The notes: generated by a model not told the origin, from the sequence alone. DNA of 64,000 bases from JBBRHQ01 sp963725315 (GCA_963725315.1 CAVRYA010000007.1:372001-436000); one strand, 5' to 3'. Shown: positions 17,846 through 28,414, counted from the stretch's first letter. Numbers and translations: made by a program.

Positions 17846-18637
17846 ATGGCATTCCTCAGCCGCTTCCGATCGCAGCGCTCCCGCCGCCCGGCACGCCTGC
17901 CGATCTCCGCCGCGGAGCAGCTCGCCGAGGAGACCGGCCTGCCCCTGCTGCTGGAGGCCCCGGGGAGCGCCCTTGCCTGCGAAGGGGCGGAGGGACGCCC
18001 CTCGCCGTCGCTGAAGCGAGCCCAGCTCGAGACGGCGCGCGGACTGATCGCCAGCCTGCCGAGGTTGACCGATGGCGAGCCACCGGCCTCGATCTTCGTC
18101 TCGAAGGGGATCGAGGCGGACGACGGGGTCTCGCCGGCGCTGGCGCTTGCCACGGTCTCGGCGCTCGACGGCCGCCGCACGCTGCTGGCCGAGGTGGACT
18201 TCCGGGGCCGCCGGATGTCGGAGGGGCTGAGGCTCGCCGCCGGCCCCGGGATCGGCGACTACCTCAACCGCGCGGCCCACCCGCAGGCGCTGCTCCAACC
18301 CCTCCAGCTCGAGGGCCGCGCTGCAGGCGACGGAGTGGACGCCGGCAGCCTCGTCTTCATCGCCGCCGGGGAGGGGAGCCCCGACCCGATGCCGCCCCCG
18401 ACCTGGGAGCGCTTCCGCCACTTCGTCGCCAAGGCGAGCAGCGCCTATGACTTCGTCGTGCTCTCCGGCGAGCCGATGCTGGCGCCGTCGCAACCCGGCC
18501 AGCTGATCTCGCTGGTCGACGCGACCGTGCTCTGCGTCCGCCCCGGGGCGGTCAGCAGGGAGCAGGCGCGGATGGCCGGCGCGGCGCTGCACCGGTGGCT
18601 CCCTCACACGGTGGGCCTGGTCGCCGCTTCCGGCTGA
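17846..18637 (+). CDS. CpsD/ParA-like P-loop fold protein with degenerate Walker A
   Basis: This 263-residue protein aligns in pattern with the cytoplasmic bacterial tyrosine kinase/ParA fold. A strand SIFVSK is followed by a helix, then a Walker A'-like LLAEVDFRGRRMSEGL, a late DFVVLSGEP strand and the DATVLCVRPG strand. The phosphate loop, normally GEGKST, reads EADDGVSPA and lacks the Lys and Ser/Thr. ATP hydrolysis is therefore doubtful. A basic N-terminus (SRFRSQRSRRPAR) may bind membrane or a partner. It stands alone, with no exopolysaccharide genes beside it. The assignment is moderate and based on fold pattern only. Confidence 0.6.
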   Translation: MAFLSRFRSQRSRRPARLPISAAEQLAEETGLPLLLEAPGSALACEGAEGRPSPSLKRAQLETARGLIASLPRLTDGEPPASIFVSKGIEADDGVSPALALATVSALDGRRTLLAEVDFRGRRMSEGLRLAAGPGIGDYLNRAAHPQALLQPLQLEGRAAGDGVDAGSLVFIAAGEGSPDPMPPPTWERFRHFVAKASSAYDFVVLSGEPMLAPSQPGQLISLVDATVLCVRPGAVSREQARMAGAALHRWLPHTVGLVAASG

Positions 18638-18647
18638 GGCGGCAGGC

Positions 18648-19106
18648 TCAGAGGTCGTAGCGCGCCAGGTCGGACTCCAGCCTGGCGGCGTCGTCTCCCT
18701 GCGGCGCGACGGCCGGCTCTCCCTCGCCGCCGCTTCTCCCTCGCCGCCGCCAGCGCACCACGCCCAGGGCAAGCGCCAGCGCCCCGAGCAGGAAGGCGAC
18801 GATCGGGACCAGGTAGGCGGAGAGATCGAAGCCCGAGTCGTCCGGCACTGCGAGAACCTCCTGCCCGTACTCGGCCACCAGCGCATCCTCGATCTGCTGC
18901 TTGGAGCGACCGGCGGCGATCTGACGACGGATGAAGGCGCGCTCGCGCTCGGCCTGGGGTGAGGTCGAGAGCTCCAGCAGGGTGCCGCAGATCGGGCACA
19001 TCACCTCGTCCTCGATGTCGGGCAGCGAGGCCGGGGAGGCGCCTGCCCAGCCCGGGGCGATCAGCAGCCCGGCGACGATCGCCGCGATGGTGGCGCCGCG
19101 CCTCAC
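18648..19106 (-). CDS. ccmH: Cytochrome c maturation protein CcmH (thiol reductase)
   Basis: CcmH reduces the CxxCH of apocytochrome c outside the membrane. This 152-residue protein has a signal peptide (residues 1-22), then the redox motif VMCPICGTLLELS near residue 33. Three helices follow, including the family pattern RRQIAAGRSKQQIED, and a transmembrane helix spans about residues 90-112. The GTG start overlaps the ccmG stop (GTGA). It is separated from the ccmEF block by about 5 kb but probably serves the same pathway. Confidence 0.88.
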   Translation of the reverse strand: MRRGATIAAIVAGLLIAPGWAGASPASLPDIEDEVMCPICGTLLELSTSPQAERERAFIRRQIAAGRSKQQIEDALVAEYGQEVLAVPDDSGFDLSAYLVPIVAFLLGALALALGVVRWRRRGRSGGEGEPAVAPQGDDAARLESDLARYDL

Positions 19107-19633
19107 TGGGGCGCCTCGCGCGGGGAGATCAGGGGCTCGACGAACTGCTTCAGGTAGGCGTCGGTGACCGGGCCACGGCGCACCAGTCTGAGGCGACCGC
19201 GCGGGTCCACCAGGAAGTTCTCGGGGACGCCGGTGGTGCCGTAATCGGAGGCGGCCTCGCCGTCGCCGTCGCGAAGCTGCGGGTAGGTGAGCCCGAATTC
19301 GCGCACGAAGGACCTGCCGTCGCCGCTCAGGTCGCGGGTGTCGATCCCGAGGACGGTGAATCGCGACCCCCCGTGGCGCTCCTGGAAGGCCTGCAGGGCG
19401 GGCGACTCCTGACGGCAGGGGACGCACCACGAGGCCCAGAAGTTGACCAGCACCCACTTGCCCCGCTGCGCGGTCAGGGAGCCCTCGCCCCTGCCGTCGA
19501 GCCGCGGCAGCGCCCCGGCCGGCGCCGCGGAGCCGACCTCGGCGCCCGAGGCGCCCTTCCTAAAGAGCCCGAAGGCGAGCAGCCCGACGACGGCGAGCAC
19601 GGCGATCACGGCAAGGAAGGGCTTGGCGTCCAT
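19103..19633 (-). CDS. TlpA/ResA/CcmG-like membrane-anchored thioredoxin
   Basis: This 176-residue protein has one N-terminal transmembrane anchor (residues 6-25) and an extracytoplasmic thioredoxin domain. The active site WASWCVPC is near residue 70 and the cis-Pro region GVPENFLVD near residue 135. In operon with ccmH it most likely keeps the cytochrome c haem-binding thiols reduced (CcmG/DsbE role). ATG is the start, about 60 bases from the divergent tRNA-Gly gene. Confidence 0.88.
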   Translation of the reverse strand: MDAKPFLAVIAVLAVVGLLAFGLFRKGASGAEVGSAAPAGALPRLDGRGEGSLTAQRGKWVLVNFWASWCVPCRQESPALQAFQERHGGSRFTVLGIDTRDLSGDGRSFVREFGLTYPQLRDGDGEAASDYGTTGVPENFLVDPRGRLRLVRRGPVTDAYLKQFVEPLISPREAPQ

Positions 19634-19693
19634 CGCTGGAAGCGTAGATAGGGCGCCCGGCCGCCGCGCCCCCGCCCGTAGAATCAGCCTGGC

Positions 19694-19766
19694 GCGGACG
19701 TAGCTCAGCTGGTAGAGCGCGAGCTTCCCAAGCTCGAGGTCGCGGGTTCGAGACCCGTCGTCCGCT
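19694..19766 (+). tRNA. tRNA-Gly (anticodon CCC)
   Basis: The cloverleaf is complete in 73 bases. The acceptor stem GCGGACG pairs with CGTCCGC, the D arm contains AGCTCAGCTGGTAGAGC, and the anticodon arm GAGCT-TCCCAAG carries CCC. The T arm contains GGGTTCGAGACCC. The discriminator is T, and CCA is not encoded. Confidence 0.95.
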
Positions 19767-19833
19767 TGGACGGGCAGTTCAAGGCGATTGCGCCGCTGCG
19801 TCCAAATGGAGCCCGTTTAATTCGACATCGATC

Positions 19834-19849
19834 TGTGACACATATCACG
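19834..19849. promoter_or_regulatory. CRP/FNR-family binding site candidate
   Basis: TGTGA-CACATA-TCACG matches the CRP/GlxR consensus (TGTGA-N6-TCACA) at 9 of 10 half-site bases. It lies 22 bases upstream of the GTG of the secreted copper-protein gene. A possible -10 (TAGGCT) is at 19859, so the site would overlap or adjoin the -35 region. The effect, activation or repression, cannot be told. Confidence 0.6.
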
Positions 19850-19870
19850 GCGTAATGCTAGGCTGGACCG

Positions 19871-21473
19871 GTGAGACGGATTTGGCGTGCAGCAGGGGGG
19901 TTGGCGCTTGCGAGTGCCATGCTCGTGGCTGCGCCCGCCGCGCAGGCCTCCCACGGACCGGTCAAGCGCCTCGCCGACGGGGTCCAGCGGATCACCTACG
20001 ACGTAGGGCCGATAAACGTCACCCCGGGCCAGAACCGGATCGCCTACCGGCCGATCTCGGGCTCCGAGAAGCCCGCCGTGAACGGTTGGATCACCCGCAT
20101 GAAGCCCGACCTCGTCTGGGCAGATGGCCCGCGCAAGGGAAAGCCTCCGCAGTCGATCAAGGTGATGTTCCACCACGGCGTCTGGATCAACCTGTCGTGC
20201 GAAGTCCAACTCTCCCTTCGGCCAGCTCTTCGCGGCCACCGGGGAGGAGAAGACGATCATGGAGTTCCCGCAGGGCTACGGCCTTCGCTACAAGGCGAGC
20301 GACGCCTGGCTGCTCAACCACATGATCCACAACCTCACCTCGGAGCCGATGAAGCTCGACATCCGCTACACGATCGACTTCATCCCCGACACAGCGCCGG
20401 AGGCGGCGAGCATCAAGCCCGTGGAGCCGATCTGGATGGACGTCGAAAGAGGAAGGATCTACCCGGTCTTCGACGTCCACAAGGGCTCGGGCGAGAACGG
20501 CAAGTTCACCTATCCCCGCGACGACCCGAACGCGTATCCGGCGGGCGTCCACAAGAACCTCTACACGCTGCCTGAGGACGGAGTGCTGCTGTCCACGGCA
20601 GGACACGTCCACACCGGCGGCCTCTACACCGACCTCTCGCTTGTCCGGCCCGGCGCCAAGTACGCGGGGCCGAAGTGCAACTCCAAGGGCAGGGTCGAAG
20701 CGCGTCGCGCCTGCTGGGAGAAGGCGCCGCGGGTCAAGGGTGATCACGTCCACCTGTTCCGCTCACACGCCAAGTACTTCGAGCCGGCCGGCCCGGTCTC
20801 ATGGGACATGGCGATGAAGGGAACCCGACCCGACTGGATGGTCCAGGTGAAGAAGGGCGACACGCTCGACGTCCAGGCCACCTACGAGACGAAGATCGCC
20901 TCCTGGTACGAGTCGATGGGGATCATGGTCGTCTACTGGGCCCCCGGCGCCGAGTACGGTCGCGATCCGTTCAAGACCAAGGTCGACTACCCCGGCCAGG
21001 TGACCCACGGCCACTATCCCGAGAACAGCGTCCACGGCGGCAGGGCGTCCGACCTGCCCGACCCCCGCAACCTCCCCTCCGGCGCCACCACCGGTGACCC
21101 CTTCCTGATCAGCAGCTTCCAGTATGGGGCCGGCGACTACCGCATCCCGGGCGCCGACGGGCGCCCGCCCGTCGTCAAGAAGGGCCAATCGCTGACCTTC
21201 GAGCTTGCCGCTCCCGACGCCGCCCGCGAGGAATGGCACTCGCTGACCTCCTGCGCGGCACCGTGCAACCGCTCGACCGGGATCGCCTACCCGGTCCCCA
21301 ACGGCAAGTTCCGCTTCGACTCAGGGCAGCTCGGAAACCTGAACGGAGTCGGTGCGCCGCCGACCGTCGGCCGCACCACCTGGTCGACGCCGAAGAGCCT
21401 CCCGGTCGGCACCTACACCTACTTCTGCCGCATCCACCCGATGATGCGCGGCGCCTTCCGCGTCGTCAAGTAA
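19871..21473 (+). CDS. Secreted copper-protein candidate: His-rich domain plus cupredoxin (one frameshift)
   Basis: An N-terminal signal peptide (residues 1-27, ending AAQA) precedes a roughly 350-residue domain rich in His pairs (MFHHGVW, NHMIHNL, AGHVHTGG, GDHVHLFRSH). The His arrangement recalls copper type II monooxygenases of the PHM kind. A C-terminal cupredoxin domain has the type 1 copper set: His in EEWHSLTSC and Cys-His-Met in FCRIHPMM. The frame breaks at 20201, where TGC-G-AAG has one extra base. The corrected protein is 533 residues. The start is GTG, just after a CRP-like site. The enzymatic role is inferred; it could also be a copper electron carrier fusion. Confidence 0.7.
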
Positions 21474-21479
21474 TTCAGT

Positions 21480-21590
21480 TGCCGGCGCGGTGTTAGCGCC
21501 GGCAAGGCATGTCAGGCGGCGAAGCCGCCGCATTCCCGCCGGCGCGGTGTTAGCGCCGGCAGAGGCATGTCAGGCGGCGAAGCCGCCGCA
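21480..21590 (+). repeat. Two double-hairpin repeats (locus B)
   Basis: Two units 57 bases apart carry the same layout as at 15137. Hairpin 1 is GCCGGCGC, loop GGTGTTA, GCGCCGGC. The linker ends GGCATGTCA. Hairpin 2 is GGCGGC, loop GAA, GCCGCC. One base pair in each stem differs from locus A and is compensated on the other side. The pair lies between two convergent genes. Confidence 0.9.
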
Positions 21591-21677
21591 AGTCATCCCT
21601 CGCCCCGCGAGCTGAGCCGGCCGCAACCGGCCAGGGCACGACGGCCCTGACCGGTCCGGGCGGCTTCGCGGCCCGTC

Positions 21678-22073
21678 CTAGCCCTTGGCCAGGACCTTGG
21701 CCTTCATCGTCTCGTACTCCTCGGCGCTGATCCCGCCCTTGTCCTTGAGGTCGTTGAGCTTGTGCAGCTCGTCGACCTCGGTGGTGCCGGCGGTCGTGCG
21801 GACGTACTCGTCGAAATGCTTCTTCTGATCGGCCTGCTCCTTGATCGCGCGGTCGCGCATCCCGCTCCCGCGGGCGATCAGGTAGATCAGGGCGGTCAGG
21901 AAGGGCACGAAGACGAGGAAGAAGACCCAGATCGCCTTACCCCACCCCGAGAGCTCGTGGTCGCGGAAGACGTCGATCAGGATCGTGATCATGATCCAGA
22001 TCCAGATCACGAAGAGGGCGATCTCGAAGACGGTCAGCAGCGCCTGGCCAAACGTGTACTCGGCTAATACCAC
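21678..22073 (-). CDS. Small membrane protein with PLDc_N-like and SHOCT domains
   Basis: This 131-residue protein has two hydrophobic helices (about residues 8-33 and 45-68), with the phospholipase-D-nuclease N-terminal pattern AIWVFFLVFVPFLTALIYL. The C-terminal SHOCT motif is LNDLKDKGGISAEEYETMKA. Such proteins are common in actinobacteria, and the function is unknown. The GTG at 22073 follows an AAGGA ribosome site. Confidence 0.78.
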   Translation of the reverse strand: MVLAEYTFGQALLTVFEIALFVIWIWIMITILIDVFRDHELSGWGKAIWVFFLVFVPFLTALIYLIARGSGMRDRAIKEQADQKKHFDEYVRTTAGTTEVDELHKLNDLKDKGGISAEEYETMKAKVLAKG

Positions 22074-22221
22074 CAGGTAGGTCCTTTCGCAGTCGTTGGG
22101 AAGTGAGTTCGCCGCGCGGCCCGGCGAAGCGGGAAAGCGCAGCCTCGCCCGCAGGGTATAGCGCAGCGGCGACGCCCGGCGGGTCTCCCCGGCGGGGGCT
22201 CGGCCCGGGTACTGTGCCCGC

Positions 22222-23253
22222 GTGCCCGCGCCGTCGCTGAGCGTCGTCGTCGTCACCCACGACTCGGCAGAGGAGTTGGCCCGGACCCTGCCTGCGCTGG
22301 TCGCCGAGCTTGGCCCCGGCGACGAGCTGATCGTCGTCGACAACGGCTCGGTCGACGCCAGTCCGGAGGTGACTCGCTCGCTTGCCCCGCGGGCCAGGTC
22401 GCTCGAGATGGGGGCGAACAGAGGCTTCGCGGCTGCCTGCGACGCTGCGGCCGAGCAGGCGTCGGGGGATCTGCTGGTCGTGCTCAACCCTGACGCCAAG
22501 CCGCTGCCCGGCTTCGGCGCGGCGATCCGGCTGCCCTGGCTCGAGGGCCGCGGCTGGGAGGCCTGGATGGCGGCGATCGCCTGCAAGGGAGGCTCGAGGG
22601 TCAACAGCCTCGGCAATCCGGTCCACTTCACGGGCATCGCCTGGGCCGGACGCCACGGAGAGCCGATGCCCGCCGGGATCGAGCCACAGGAGGTGGCGGC
22701 CGCCTCCGGCGCATGCCTGGCGATCCCGCTGCGGCGCTGGCGCGAGCTCGAGGGGTTCCCGGTGCCCTTCTTCCTCTACCACGAGGACATCGACCTCTCG
22801 ATGAGGCTACGGCTCTACGGGGGCAAGGTGGGGCTGGAGCCTCGGGCGGTCGTGGACCACGACTACAGCTTCGATGGGGGCGGGGCGAAGTGGCGCCGGC
22901 TGGAACGCAACCGCTGGGCATTCCTGATCCGGGTCTACCCGGCGCGGCTGCTCGCCCTCCTGGCGCCGGCGCTGCTGCTCACCGAGCTGGTCCTGATCCC
23001 GGTCGCTCTCGCCGGCGGCTGGGGGGCCGCGAAGCTGCGCTCGTTCGCCGATCTGGCCGCCTGGATGCCCCGCCTGCTGCGCGAGCGCCGGGCGATCCAG
23101 GCCGAGCGCGCCGTCGCCACGGCCGAGTTCGCCCGCTGGCTGACGCCGGACCTCGGCTCCCCATTCATGCACCCCCTTGTCCGCAGTTCCCCGGCGCGGA
23201 TCGCGCTTCGTTCCTACTGGGCCCTGGTGCGCGCGCTGCTCGGGCGCGGCTGA
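22222..23253 (+). CDS. Family 2 glycosyltransferase (rhamnosyl/galactofuranosyl-like)
   Basis: This 343-residue GT-A enzyme starts SLSVVVVTHDSAEEL and has the nucleotide-binding ELIVVDNGSVD. The metal motif is in VVLNPDAKP, and the acceptor-side FFLYHEDIDLSMRLRLYG resembles the ED(D)xD of the WbbL subfamily. A hydrophobic C-terminal helix (residues 240-265) suggests membrane association. It probably adds a sugar to a cell-wall or surface polysaccharide; donor and acceptor are unknown. The start is GTG. Confidence 0.85.
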   Translation: MPAPSLSVVVVTHDSAEELARTLPALVAELGPGDELIVVDNGSVDASPEVTRSLAPRARSLEMGANRGFAAACDAAAEQASGDLLVVLNPDAKPLPGFGAAIRLPWLEGRGWEAWMAAIACKGGSRVNSLGNPVHFTGIAWAGRHGEPMPAGIEPQEVAAASGACLAIPLRRWRELEGFPVPFFLYHEDIDLSMRLRLYGGKVGLEPRAVVDHDYSFDGGGAKWRRLERNRWAFLIRVYPARLLALLAPALLLTELVLIPVALAGGWGAAKLRSFADLAAWMPRLLRERRAIQAERAVATAEFARWLTPDLGSPFMHPLVRSSPARIALRSYWALVRALLGRG

Positions 23254-23961
23254 TCAGATCGGCTGCTGTGTTGGTCGGATGAGGATCTCGTTGACGTCGA
23301 CGCCCTCGGGCTGCTCGAGCGCGAACATCACCGCTCGGGCGATGTCGGTGTCGTCGAGCGCCGAGCTGCCGGGGCGGTTGTCGAAGAATGGGGTATCGAC
23401 CATCCCGGGCTCGATCAGGGTGACCTTGATCGCCGTGTTCTCGTGCATCGTCCGCAGCTCCGCGCGCAGCCCTTCTCCGATCGCGGTCGCCGCCCACTTG
23501 GTCGCCGAGTAGAGCGATCCCGGAAGAGCCCTGCGGCCGGCGACCGAGCTGGTGATCAGGAAGTGCCCGTCGCCCCGTTCGAGCAGGTGGGGGAGGGTGG
23601 CGCGGATCGTCAGTGCGACGCCGTAGACGTTGGTGAGGATCATCGAGCGCCAGTGCTCGACCGACTCTTCGAGGAAGCCGCGCTTGGCGCCGAATCCGGC
23701 GTTGGCGAATACCGCGTCGATGCGGCCGAAATGCTCGAGCGCGGCGCTCGCCATCGCCTCCACCTGCTCCGGCTCGGTGACGTCGCAGCCGGCCGCGAGC
23801 GCCCGCTCGTCACCGCCGAGCTCGTCCGCCAGCGCCTCGATCGGCTCCAGGCGGCGCGCGGCGAGGACGAGGCGGTGGCTCGGGGCAGCAGCCCTGGCGG
23901 TGGCGGCGCCGATCCCGCTGCCGGCGCCGGTGATCAGGAGGACGGGTTCGTCGGCGGCCAT
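23254..23961 (-). CDS. Short-chain dehydrogenase/reductase
   Basis: This 235-residue classical SDR has the NAD(P) loop TGAGSGIGAATA (residue 12), FANAGFG and the catalytic triad Ser (LITSSVAG), Tyr-x3-Lys (YSATKWAA). The post-catalytic EPGMVDTPFFD follows. The Arg pair after the second strand (LAARRLEP) suggests NADP preference. Substrate unknown. It converges tightly on the glycosyltransferase stop. Confidence 0.87.
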   Translation of the reverse strand: MAADEPVLLITGAGSGIGAATARAAAPSHRLVLAARRLEPIEALADELGGDERALAAGCDVTEPEQVEAMASAALEHFGRIDAVFANAGFGAKRGFLEESVEHWRSMILTNVYGVALTIRATLPHLLERGDGHFLITSSVAGRRALPGSLYSATKWAATAIGEGLRAELRTMHENTAIKVTLIEPGMVDTPFFDNRPGSSALDDTDIARAVMFALEQPEGVDVNEILIRPTQQPI

Positions 23962-23985
23962 CAGCGCGATTCTCCCAGAAGCAAT

Positions 23986-24038
23986 GCCGGCGCGGTGTTA
24001 GCGCCGGCAGAGGCATGTCAGGCGGCGAAGCCGCCGCA
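23986..24038 (+). repeat. Single double-hairpin repeat (locus C)
   Basis: One copy of the locus-B type unit: GCCGGCGC, GGTGTTA, GCGCCGGC, linker with GCATGTCA, GGCGGC, GAA, GCCGCC. It lies in the divergent intergenic space between the SDR start (23961) and the ccmE start (24096). This copy therefore cannot be a simple transcription terminator for a convergent pair. Confidence 0.88.
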
Positions 24039-24095
24039 AATCGTGTGAGGGAGGCCGGTCCGCGGGCCTCTCCTTGCGATAATCCCGACCGCCCC

Positions 24096-24494
24096 ATGGA
24101 TCCCGGCAAGAAGCGCCAGATCCGCCTCTTCGTAGCGCTCGGCGCCGCCGTGCTGCTCTCGGCTGCGCTCGTCTACACCTCGTTCAGCGCCTCGACCGAG
24201 GCGAAGCAGCCTTCGCAGCTGCTCGGCGCCTCGTCTGGGCAGAGCTACGAGTTGACCGGCAAGGTCGTGCCCGGGACGGTGCGGCGCGGCGAGGGAGCGC
24301 TGAGGTTCCGCGTCGCCGATCGCGACGGGGGTCGCAGCCTGCCGGTCACCTACCGGGGCACGATCCCCGATCCCTTTCGCGGCGGTCGGGAGATCGTCCT
24401 CACGGGCCAGCTCCACGGCGGCACCTTCGTCGGCCAGCGCGACACCCTGGTGACCAAGTGCCCCTCGAAGTTCTCGGAGGCGAAGGATCAATAG
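24096..24494 (+). CDS. ccmE: Cytochrome c maturation haem chaperone CcmE (CxxxF variant)
   Basis: CcmE carries haem covalently before CcmF attaches it to apocytochrome c. This 132-residue protein has one N-terminal transmembrane helix (residues 10-28) and an OB-fold domain (YELTGKVVPGTV to EIVLTGQLHGGTF). Where the common form has HxxxY, this one has CPSKF near residue 124. That places it with the Cys-type CcmE known from some archaea and delta-proteobacteria, but with Phe instead of Tyr. ATG 24096 begins the charged stretch before the helix. Confidence 0.88.
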   Translation: MDPGKKRQIRLFVALGAAVLLSAALVYTSFSASTEAKQPSQLLGASSGQSYELTGKVVPGTVRRGEGALRFRVADRDGGRSLPVTYRGTIPDPFRGGREIVLTGQLHGGTFVGQRDTLVTKCPSKFSEAKDQ

Positions 24495-24543
24495 CCTCGG
24501 CAGCGCCGCCCTGGCGCTCGCCTTCCTGACCGCGATCTTCGCC

Positions 24544-26736
<2,193 letters not shown>

Positions 26737-26743
26737 ACGATTG

Positions 26744-27061
26744 ATGGAGGTCCTCTTCGGCGCCCTGCTCCTCGCCCTGGTGGCGGCTTTCGTGCTCTGG
26801 CCACTGCACCGCGTCGAGGCGCCCGCCGAAGCCGCAGAGGACCCTCTGTTGGCCGACCTCGAGGCCCGCAAGGAGGCCAAGTACCGCGAGATCCGCGACA
26901 CCGAGCTCGACCACGCTTCCGGCAAGCTTTCCGACGAGGACTTCCGCGGCCAGGACGCCCAGCTGCGGACCGAGGCGGTGGAGCTTCTCAAGCAGCTCGA
27001 GCAGGCCCGTGAGCGGGCCCCGGCGCGGGCGGGGGACCGCAACGCGGACGATTCCCCCTAG
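26744..27061 (+). CDS. CcmI-like cytochrome c biogenesis protein (short)
   Basis: This 105-residue protein has one N-terminal transmembrane helix (residues 2-20) and a charged helical segment (LLADLEARKEAKYREIRDTE), then LDHASGKLSDEDF. This is the pattern of the N-terminal part of CcmI, which handles apocytochrome, without its TPR domain. It follows ccmF by a few bases, supporting a cytochrome c role. The assignment is by position and short pattern only. Confidence 0.65.
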   Translation: MEVLFGALLLALVAAFVLWPLHRVEAPAEAAEDPLLADLEARKEAKYREIRDTELDHASGKLSDEDFRGQDAQLRTEAVELLKQLEQARERAPARAGDRNADDSP

Positions 27062-27072
27062 AATCCGCCCCC

Positions 27073-27297
27073 GTGTACACGATTCTCGGCGTCATCCAGG
27101 TGATCATCGCGGTCACCCTGATCTTCCTCATCCTGCTGCACTCCGGCAAGGACGCAGGCCTCTCCGGCGCCTTCGGCATCGGCGGCGGAGGCAGCTCGAT
27201 CGGCGGCGGCTCGATGGTCGAGCGAAACCTCGACCGGGCGACGATCTTCTTCGCCATCCTCTTCGTCCTCAACACCTTCGTCCTGCTGAAGATCTGA
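27073..27297 (+). CDS. secG: Preprotein translocase subunit SecG
   Basis: SecG is a small two-helix component of the SecYEG channel. The 74-residue protein shows helix 1 (IIAVTLIFLILLHSGKD), the conserved Gly/Ser-rich loop GAFGIGGGGSS and helix 2 (ATIFFAILFVLNTFVLL). The start is GTG. In many actinobacteria secG follows tpiA; here it sits after the ccm genes. Confidence 0.9.
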   Translation: MYTILGVIQVIIAVTLIFLILLHSGKDAGLSGAFGIGGGGSSIGGGSMVERNLDRATIFFAILFVLNTFVLLKI

Positions 27298-27307
27298 GGG
27301 CCGCCCG

Positions 27308-28279
27308 GTGGCGCCACGGGGTCGCGGCATGGCGGTCGCGGGGCTCGCGCTGGCGCTGCTCGCCGGGTGCGGAGGGGGCGGCGCCCCGCCCTTCGGCGGA
27401 GCCGGCCCTCCGGCGGCCGGGGAGGGGGGAAGGCTCTTCTACGCGATCGCCGAGGGTCCCGGGGGCCTCGACCCGCTCCATGCCGGGAGCTTCTCGGCGC
27501 AGATGGTGGCCCGGCAGATCTTCGAGCCGCTGACCGCTCGCCTGCGCGGCCCCTACTCCGCCGGCAGGCGGACCCGACCCGGGCTCGCCGTGGGCTGGTC
27601 GCACTCGGGCGACTTCCGCGTCTGGAGCTTCCGGCTTCGCCCCGGGCTGCGGTTCCAGGATGGGATGCGGCTCGATGCCGGCGCGGTCGCCGCCAACGCC
27701 GAGCGCTGGCGCAGCGATCCGCTCGGCAGCAGTCTCCTCCCCGGTCTGCTCGCCGTCGCCGCGCCAAGGCCCGACACGCTTCGCCTCATCCTCGCCGAGC
27801 CGCTGCCCGACCTGCCGGCGCGGCTCGCCGATCCTCGGCTGGGGATCGTCTCGCCCCCGGCGCTGGCGCCTGAGTCCGGGGCGGGGGCGTCCTTCCTCGG
27901 CGCCCGTCGGGCGGGGTCCGGACCTTTCGAGCTCCGCGGCAGGGTCGCCTCGATCACGGTGCTGGAGCGCAACCGGCGCTGGTGGGGGAGCGAGCTTGGC
28001 CTCGGCCCCTCATTGGACGAGGTCGTCTTCCGCATCGTGCCCGACCAGCGTCGGCGGGCCGGCCTGCTGCGCGCCGGGGCGGTCCGGATCGCCTCCGGCC
28101 TCGGCGCGCGGGTTGCGCGAGCGATCGCCCGCGACCCGCTGCTGGCCGCGCTCGGCGGTGGGGCCGGGCCGGAGGGCGGGGGATGGATCGGATTCGAGCG
28201 CTCGGTCCGGGGCATCGACAGCGCCGGCCCGGTGCCGCTGTCGGGAGTGTGGCTGGCGTTGCTCGGCGGCCGAGGTTAG
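27308..28279 (+). CDS. Truncated peptide/nickel-type solute-binding lipoprotein
   Basis: This 323-residue protein has a lipoprotein signal (LLAGC, Cys about residue 22). It then shows the family 5 binding-protein start, LDPLHAGSFSAQMVARQIFEPL, and the WSFRLRPGLRFQDG block. Full-length members have about 500-600 residues; this one stops soon after the first lobe, with no permease or ATPase genes nearby. It may be a degenerate paralogue or a stand-alone binding protein. The start is GTG, 10 bases after secG. Confidence 0.7.
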   Translation: MAPRGRGMAVAGLALALLAGCGGGGAPPFGGAGPPAAGEGGRLFYAIAEGPGGLDPLHAGSFSAQMVARQIFEPLTARLRGPYSAGRRTRPGLAVGWSHSGDFRVWSFRLRPGLRFQDGMRLDAGAVAANAERWRSDPLGSSLLPGLLAVAAPRPDTLRLILAEPLPDLPARLADPRLGIVSPPALAPESGAGASFLGARRAGSGPFELRGRVASITVLERNRRWWGSELGLGPSLDEVVFRIVPDQRRRAGLLRAGAVRIASGLGARVARAIARDPLLAALGGGAGPEGGGWIGFERSVRGIDSAGPVPLSGVWLALLGGRG

Positions 28280-28414
28280 CCGCCGAGTCCCTCCTCGGCC
28301 CGGTGGGACGGCGGGATGCGGCTGAGAGCCGAAGGCCCGCTCGACTAGCTCGGCCTCACGGCCGCTCGGCGCTTGTAGACGAAGTCGGTCCGGCGGAGCC
28401 GGCGATCCACGTGA

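Noticed and set aside
28280..28414. Possible gene or RNA between the solute-binding lipoprotein and the isochorismatase
   Set aside because: No frame has family-like sequence and no stable long hairpin or tRNA-like fold is visible.
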